The position numbers and the translations under genes are program-made. A stretch of DNA of 48,521 bases from PBB1 sp040400875 (lineage in GTDB: Bacteria > Pseudomonadota > Gammaproteobacteria > Burkholderiales > Burkholderiaceae_C), in NCBI GenBank assembly GCA_040400875.1, contig JBBAPK010000018.1, positions 1-48,521 of the forward strand, given 5' to 3'. Below the pieces are notes generated by a model. It was not told the DNA's origin, searched no databases, and saw nothing but the letters and a program-made list of their open reading frames with translations. Below, in pieces: positions 45,177 to 48,521 of the stretch. The first letter of the stretch is position 1. Each line of letters starts with the position of its first letter.

Positions 45177-45544
45177 CGCCCAAAAAAGCCCCGGTTTACC
45201 GACGCAGCGAAACCACCTCGGTGGCCGGCTTTCGCTTTGTGCGGCACGTACCACTGCGCGAACGCCACCACCAGCACGTCCTTGGCATCGCCTTCAATGC
45301 CAACCCTGCACAGAGCTTGTTCGCGAGTCTCGTTGGGCTGCGCGATCACCGTCTGGAGCTTGTGGTCGGTGCGGCCTGCGTCGGGGCCGACACGCCTGGG
45401 AGTACCGAGCCGGGCGCACGCAGCCGGTGGGTCAGATTCAGAGATCGGCGGCCACACCCCTTGCGCCCAAAAAGTGCAAGTAAGATGTTGTTGAAAACAA
45501 AATTAGAAAAAACCGCCGAAGATTGCTTTGCCAACTTCTAAAGG
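45177..45544. other. Region between tRNA-Ser and the BLUF gene, possible gene remnant
   Basis: About 370 bp without a convincing gene. On the minus strand a frame from 45457 reads QTVIAQPNETREQALCRVGI and DVLVVAFAQWYVPHKAK, which look protein-like, but it then runs into the terminator and tRNA, so if real it is a decayed 3' fragment. The plus-strand frame 45221-45541 has no recognisable sequence. The last 60 bp (from about 45475) turn AT-rich and should hold the BLUF promoter. No integrase, IS or copy of the tRNA 3' end was found. Confidence 0.35.
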
Positions 45545-45973
45545 ATGTCACTCATGCTCGTACGCCTTTTATATGTCAGCCGGCCAGTGGGCCCTGTTAC
45601 TACTACGGTCACTGCGTCGATTTTAGAAAAATCGCATACCAATAACAAAAATGCGAACATTACTGGTATTTTGTGTCAAGGCTCAGGCTTATGGCTGCAG
45701 GCATTAGAGGGCGAAAGAAGCCAAGTGAACAAGCTTTACTCAAGGATCATGGCAGACCGACAGCACCAAGACATTGAAATGTTGTCGATGAAAGAAATTA
45801 CGCACAGACAATTTGGCCAATGGTCCATGGCGCTTGTGCATTTAGACAAAGATGACCCAATGGTACAGATGGCACATCCAGAGTTTGATCCTTACTCAGC
45901 CTCAGCCGAAGATGCAATGTCATTGCTTGATGCACTCATTAAATCAGGCAGCCCTATAACAAAAATGCAATAG
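45545..45973 (+). CDS. BLUF-domain blue-light sensor protein
   Basis: 142 residues made of one BLUF domain and a short helical tail. BLUF binds FAD and senses blue light through a Tyr-Gln switch. Conserved residues are in place: Tyr10 in LVRLLYVSR, Asn33/Asn34 before ITGILC, Gln52 in WLQALEGE, and Trp93/Met95 in FGQWSMAL. No output domain is attached, so it would act through a partner protein. AAGG lies just before the ATG. Its base composition is far more AT-rich, with AT-ending codons, than its neighbours, which suggests recent transfer. Confidence 0.9.
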   Translation: MSLMLVRLLYVSRPVGPVTTTVTASILEKSHTNNKNANITGILCQGSGLWLQALEGERSQVNKLYSRIMADRQHQDIEMLSMKEITHRQFGQWSMALVHLDKDDPMVQMAHPEFDPYSASAEDAMSLLDALIKSGSPITKMQ

Positions 45974-46261
45974 TGATCTGTAATAAGTCAGGTCCTGAAA
46001 AAACTGAGGGAGGGTATGTAAAAGCCCCCCCCCGAATTTACTTGTCGGGTGCTGAAGCGGTAGCGTGATCGGATCTATAAGGCAAGCCGACCGGGGACTG
46101 AAACTGACGACGTAGCGAACGCGCAAGCGGGAGTTCCTCGACGGGACAAACCCTGGGGTGCCCTGGTCGGAGCTACTCCATTCCCGCGCAGATTCCCTGC
46201 AAGTTCTCCTGTTCGCAGCAGGGCTTCATCGCCCTTGACCACCTCACACAGGCGCAATCCC
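45974..46261. other. Intergenic region after the BLUF gene
   Basis: 288 bp that pass from AT-rich DNA back to GC-rich DNA. It contains a run of nine C (about 46026-46034) and a purine-rich, possibly structured stretch (46052-46130, GTAGCGAACGCGCAAGCGGG) with no recognised protein or RNA family. It must hold the promoter for the DJ-1-like gene. It may be a remnant of a mobile element; no inverted repeats or domain V of a group II intron were found. Confidence 0.3.
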
Positions 46262-46945
46262 ATGAACATCCTGATGGTCCTCACCTCGCACGACCAACTC
46301 GGCAACACCGGCCACAAGACCGGCTTCTGGCTCGAAGAGTTCGCAGCGCCGTACTACGTGTTCAAGGACGCGGGTGCCAAGCTCACCTTGGCCTCGCCGT
46401 TGGGCGGACAGCCGCCGCTCGACCCCAAGAGTGACGACGCGGCGTCGCAAACCGATGCCACGCGCCGCTTCAAGTCCGATAGCGCTGCGCTGTCGGCGCT
46501 GGCCTCCACGCAGAAGCTTGGGGCGCTGAAGGCGAGCGACTTCGACGCGGTGTTCTATCCCGGTGGCCATGGTCCGTTGTGGGACCTGGCCGAAGACGCT
46601 GCGTCGATCGCCCTGATCGACGCGATGATCGCTGCCGACAAACCGGTCGCGGCGGTGTGCCACGCGCCAGGTGTGCTTCGACATGCGCGCGCGCCCGGCG
46701 GACATCCGCTGGTCAAGGGCAAGAACGTGACCGGCTTCACCAACACCGAAGAAGAAGCTGTCGGGCTGACCCAGATCGTGCCGTCCCTGGTCGAGGACAT
46801 GCTTAAGGAACATGGCGGCCAGTTTTCCAGGGCGGCTGACTGGCAGCCCCATGTCGTGGTCGATGGCCTTGTGATCACCGGCCAAAACCCGGCCTCGTCC
46901 GAGCCTGCTGCCCAGGCGCTGCTGGACAAGCTCCGGCCCGCCTAG
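46262..46945 (+). CDS. DJ-1/PfpI-family protein (type 1 glutamine amidotransferase-like)
   Basis: 227 residues. The fold is the DJ-1/PfpI class: MNILMVLTSH, DFDAVFYPGGHGPLWDL, the nucleophile elbow AAVCHAP with Cys133-His134, and FTNTEEEAVGL. Family members act as glyoxalase III (methylglyoxal to lactate), deglycase-like or redox chaperones; Glu25 or Glu26 in GFWLEEFA would complete the catalytic set. It is probably a cytoplasmic detoxifying enzyme. The in-frame start at 46235 was rejected because MNILMVLTS is the family start. It is 50 bp before the adenylate-forming enzyme. Confidence 0.9.
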   Translation: MNILMVLTSHDQLGNTGHKTGFWLEEFAAPYYVFKDAGAKLTLASPLGGQPPLDPKSDDAASQTDATRRFKSDSAALSALASTQKLGALKASDFDAVFYPGGHGPLWDLAEDAASIALIDAMIAADKPVAAVCHAPGVLRHARAPGGHPLVKGKNVTGFTNTEEEAVGLTQIVPSLVEDMLKEHGGQFSRAADWQPHVVVDGLVITGQNPASSEPAAQALLDKLRPA

Positions 46946-46995
46946 CATCAGCGACACCCCTTAACGCTCAGTTTTCCATCGGTAGATTCGAACTC

Positions 46996-48521
46996 ATGTC
47001 GGTGGTTCACACAGACGAAGCTTTGATGCTGATGGCTACTATCAGCCATGAACTCGGCCTTGATCCAGATCGGTTGTCCGCCGAAGGCTTGGAACGCACC
47101 TTCGAGCCACTGCGCTCGGCCATGCTTCCCGCGGAAACGGTGAAGTTCCCGCCATCGCCCATGGCTGTGGTGTTTCTGTCAGCGTGCTCACGCTTTGCCG
47201 AGCGGCCGGCGTACCGGATCGATGGGGAATGGATCACCTGGGCTGAATGCGCGCTTCGGGTTGGGCGCCTTGCCGCTCAATTACTTGGTGCCTTTCCGCA
47301 GCAAACCACCCTCAGTGGCACTCCGGTCGTCGCCGCACTGCTGCACAACTCACCGCTGTTGATGGAACTCTTCTATGCCGCAGCGCTAGGGAATTTCGCG
47401 CTTCTGCCAGTCAATCACCGGCTCACGCCGAGCGAAATCGACGACGTCCTTGGACGCAGTGCAGCCGAATTACTCGTCACTTCGGCTGGCTGGTTGTCGA
47501 AGTGTGAGTCACTGGCTTGGTGTCGCTCGAATGGGGGTAGAACGCTGTGCCAAGCCGAGACGGCGCCGGACTGCAGCCTTGACGTGCGTTGGCTGGATGG
47601 TCTGCCCGTCGGAGTGGAAGGGGCGGTCGCAACAGCCCCGCGCGCTGGTCCGTGCGTCGTCGAGGTGTTCGCGACATCGGGGTCGGCGGGGGCGGTGAAG
47701 ATGGTGCCGCACACCGATGTGGCGGTGCTGACTCATGCGGCCGCCACGATGACAACACTCGGGCTCTCGGCAAGTGATGAGCATTGCTGGGCGCACTGTG
47801 GGCCGATGTTTCATGTCGGGGATGTTGCGTTCGTTTGGATCGGCCTGCTGATCGGTGCACGGCACGTGTTCATCGAAAACCAGTTGCAGCTGGGCCTGAC
47901 CGTGGCGACGATGGTCTCCGAAGGGGTCACCATCACGAAACTGGCGCCATCAATGCTGGCGCTGATCACCGAGTCGAACGCGCTGGTGGGGATGACTTTC
48001 CCCACTTTGCAATGGGTACTGACCGGTGGCGAAAAGCTGGATTCGGGTGTTGCCGTGCGGGCTGCAGCGGCACTCGGGTGCGACGTGCTGCAGGGATACG
48101 GAATGACCGAAGCGACCTGCCACATCGGCTTCAAGAATCAAACGCGTGAAGGCAGCGAGGTGGGGCTCAAAACGCTGCCGGGACTTGAGGTCCGGGTGAT
48201 CACGGAAACCGGCGAAAGCGCGAGAACCAGCCAGGTCGGTGAGATCGTGATACGCGGGCCGACGGTGACGGCTGGATATCAGCGTGCGGGCTTAGATGAG
48301 TTGGATCGCAGCGCCTTCCTGCCCGACGGATTCCTCAGATCCGGTGACCTCGGCTACCTCACGGGCGACGGGCGACTGCACGTGGCGGGCCGAGTCAAGG
48401 ACATGATCAACGTCGGTGGAGAAAACGTGTTCGCCGCTGAAGTCGAGCAGGCTGTCGCGCAGTTGCCAGGCGCTGCCGTGTGCAGCGCCTTTGCGCTGCC
48501 GGACGCACTGCTCGGTGAAGT
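46996..48521 (+). CDS. Adenylate-forming enzyme (acyl-CoA synthetase / AMP-binding family), 3'-truncated by the window
   Basis: The frame is open from ATG 46996 to the last base, 508 residues. ANL superfamily enzymes activate a carboxylic acid as acyl-AMP, usually passing it to CoA or a carrier protein. The P-loop reads TSGSAGAVK (227-235), with Ala instead of Ser/Thr at the fifth place; GYGMTEA (367-373) and RSGDLGYL (448-455) are canonical, and VKDMINVGGENVF starts the mobile C-terminal domain, so only about 50 residues are missing. About 55 residues (ISHELGLDPDRLSAEG) precede the normal family start and are not recognised. The acid is not predictable; no thioesterase or carrier protein is visible. 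Confidence 0.9.
   Translation, partial: MSVVHTDEALMLMATISHELGLDPDRLSAEGLERTFEPLRSAMLPAETVKFPPSPMAVVFLSACSRFAERPAYRIDGEWITWAECALRVGRLAAQLLGAFPQQTTLSGTPVVAALLHNSPLLMELFYAAALGNFALLPVNHRLTPSEIDDVLGRSAAELLVTSAGWLSKCESLAWCRSNGGRTLCQAETAPDCSLDVRWLDGLPVGVEGAVATAPRAGPCVVEVFATSGSAGAVKMVPHTDVAVLTHAAATMTTLGLSASDEHCWAHCGPMFHVGDVAFVWIGLLIGARHVFIENQLQLGLTVATMVSEGVTITKLAPSMLALITESNALVGMTFPTLQWVLTGGEKLDSGVAVRAAAALGCDVLQGYGMTEATCHIGFKNQTREGSEVGLKTLPGLEVRVITETGESARTSQVGEIVIRGPTVTAGYQRAGLDELDRSAFLPDGFLRSGDLGYLTGDGRLHVAGRVKDMINVGGENVFAAEVEQAVAQLPGAAVCSAFALPDALLGE

Noticed and set aside
45221..45541. Plus-strand frame of 106 codons before the BLUF gene
   Set aside because: No recognisable motif, and its 3' end lies in the AT-rich promoter zone of the BLUF gene.
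45974..46261. Group II intron or insertion sequence end
   Set aside because: No domain V hairpin, reverse transcriptase, transposase or terminal inverted repeats could be identified; only a loose resemblance in composition.
45143..46995. Integration site (attL/attR) using the tRNA-Ser 3' end
   Set aside because: No second copy of the tRNA 3' end and no integrase were found within the window.

Overview
The window is high-GC, gene-dense chromosomal DNA that looks like a betaproteobacterium of the order Burkholderiales (Comamonadaceae or a relative). This rests on gene content and order (exbB-exbD-lpxK-Trm112-kdsB-adk; ppiA-ppiB-lpxH; cysS-alkA-like-accA; tilS-lysC-tRNA-Ser) and protein style; no search was run. 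One run of 100 N (2586-2685) marks a scaffold gap. Both window ends cut through genes.

Layout. 3-5768: an oligopeptide-type ABC importer (membrane-anchored binding protein, two permeases flanking the gap, fused double ATPase). 5797-11037: a TonB-dependent receptor followed by tonB-exbB-exbD-exbD, so one strand carries a full outer-to-inner membrane uptake route. 11135-15094 (minus strand): adenylate kinase and lipid A/KDO genes with a second exbB-exbD pair. 15409-19388: xseA, a PuuD-like membrane protein, a DUF192 protein and NADP isocitrate dehydrogenase. 19636-23825: an unusual two-gene amino-acid-type ABC transporter in which six binding-protein half-domains precede the permease in one polypeptide, and the ATPase has a 120-residue tail that looks like a degenerate GHKL ATPase fold. 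24011-27140: cold-shock protein and clpS-clpA. 27198-29698 (minus): lpxH, two cyclophilins and a TPR protein. 29941-32993: cysS, a DNA glycosylase and accA. 33064-41966: an RND efflux operon with one outer-membrane factor, one adaptor and two tandem RND pumps, then a small EF-hand protein (42006-42275, minus). 42410-45153: tilS, lysC and tRNA-Ser(GCU). 45154-48521: a more irregular stretch with an AT-rich BLUF photoreceptor gene, a DJ-1/PfpI-like gene and the start of an adenylate-forming enzyme that runs off the window.

How genes work together. The receptor, TonB complex and oligopeptide ABC importer probably serve one substrate class. The lpxK/kdsB/lpxH genes belong to lipid A-KDO synthesis. 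clpS overlaps clpA and feeds N-degron substrates to it. Stop/start overlaps (ATGA, TTGA, GTGA) show translational coupling in the amino-acid ABC pair, clpS-clpA, cysS-glycosylase, the RND operon and Trm112-kdsB. The strongest candidates for something new are the 19636-23825 transporter and the AT-rich BLUF segment downstream of the tRNA.
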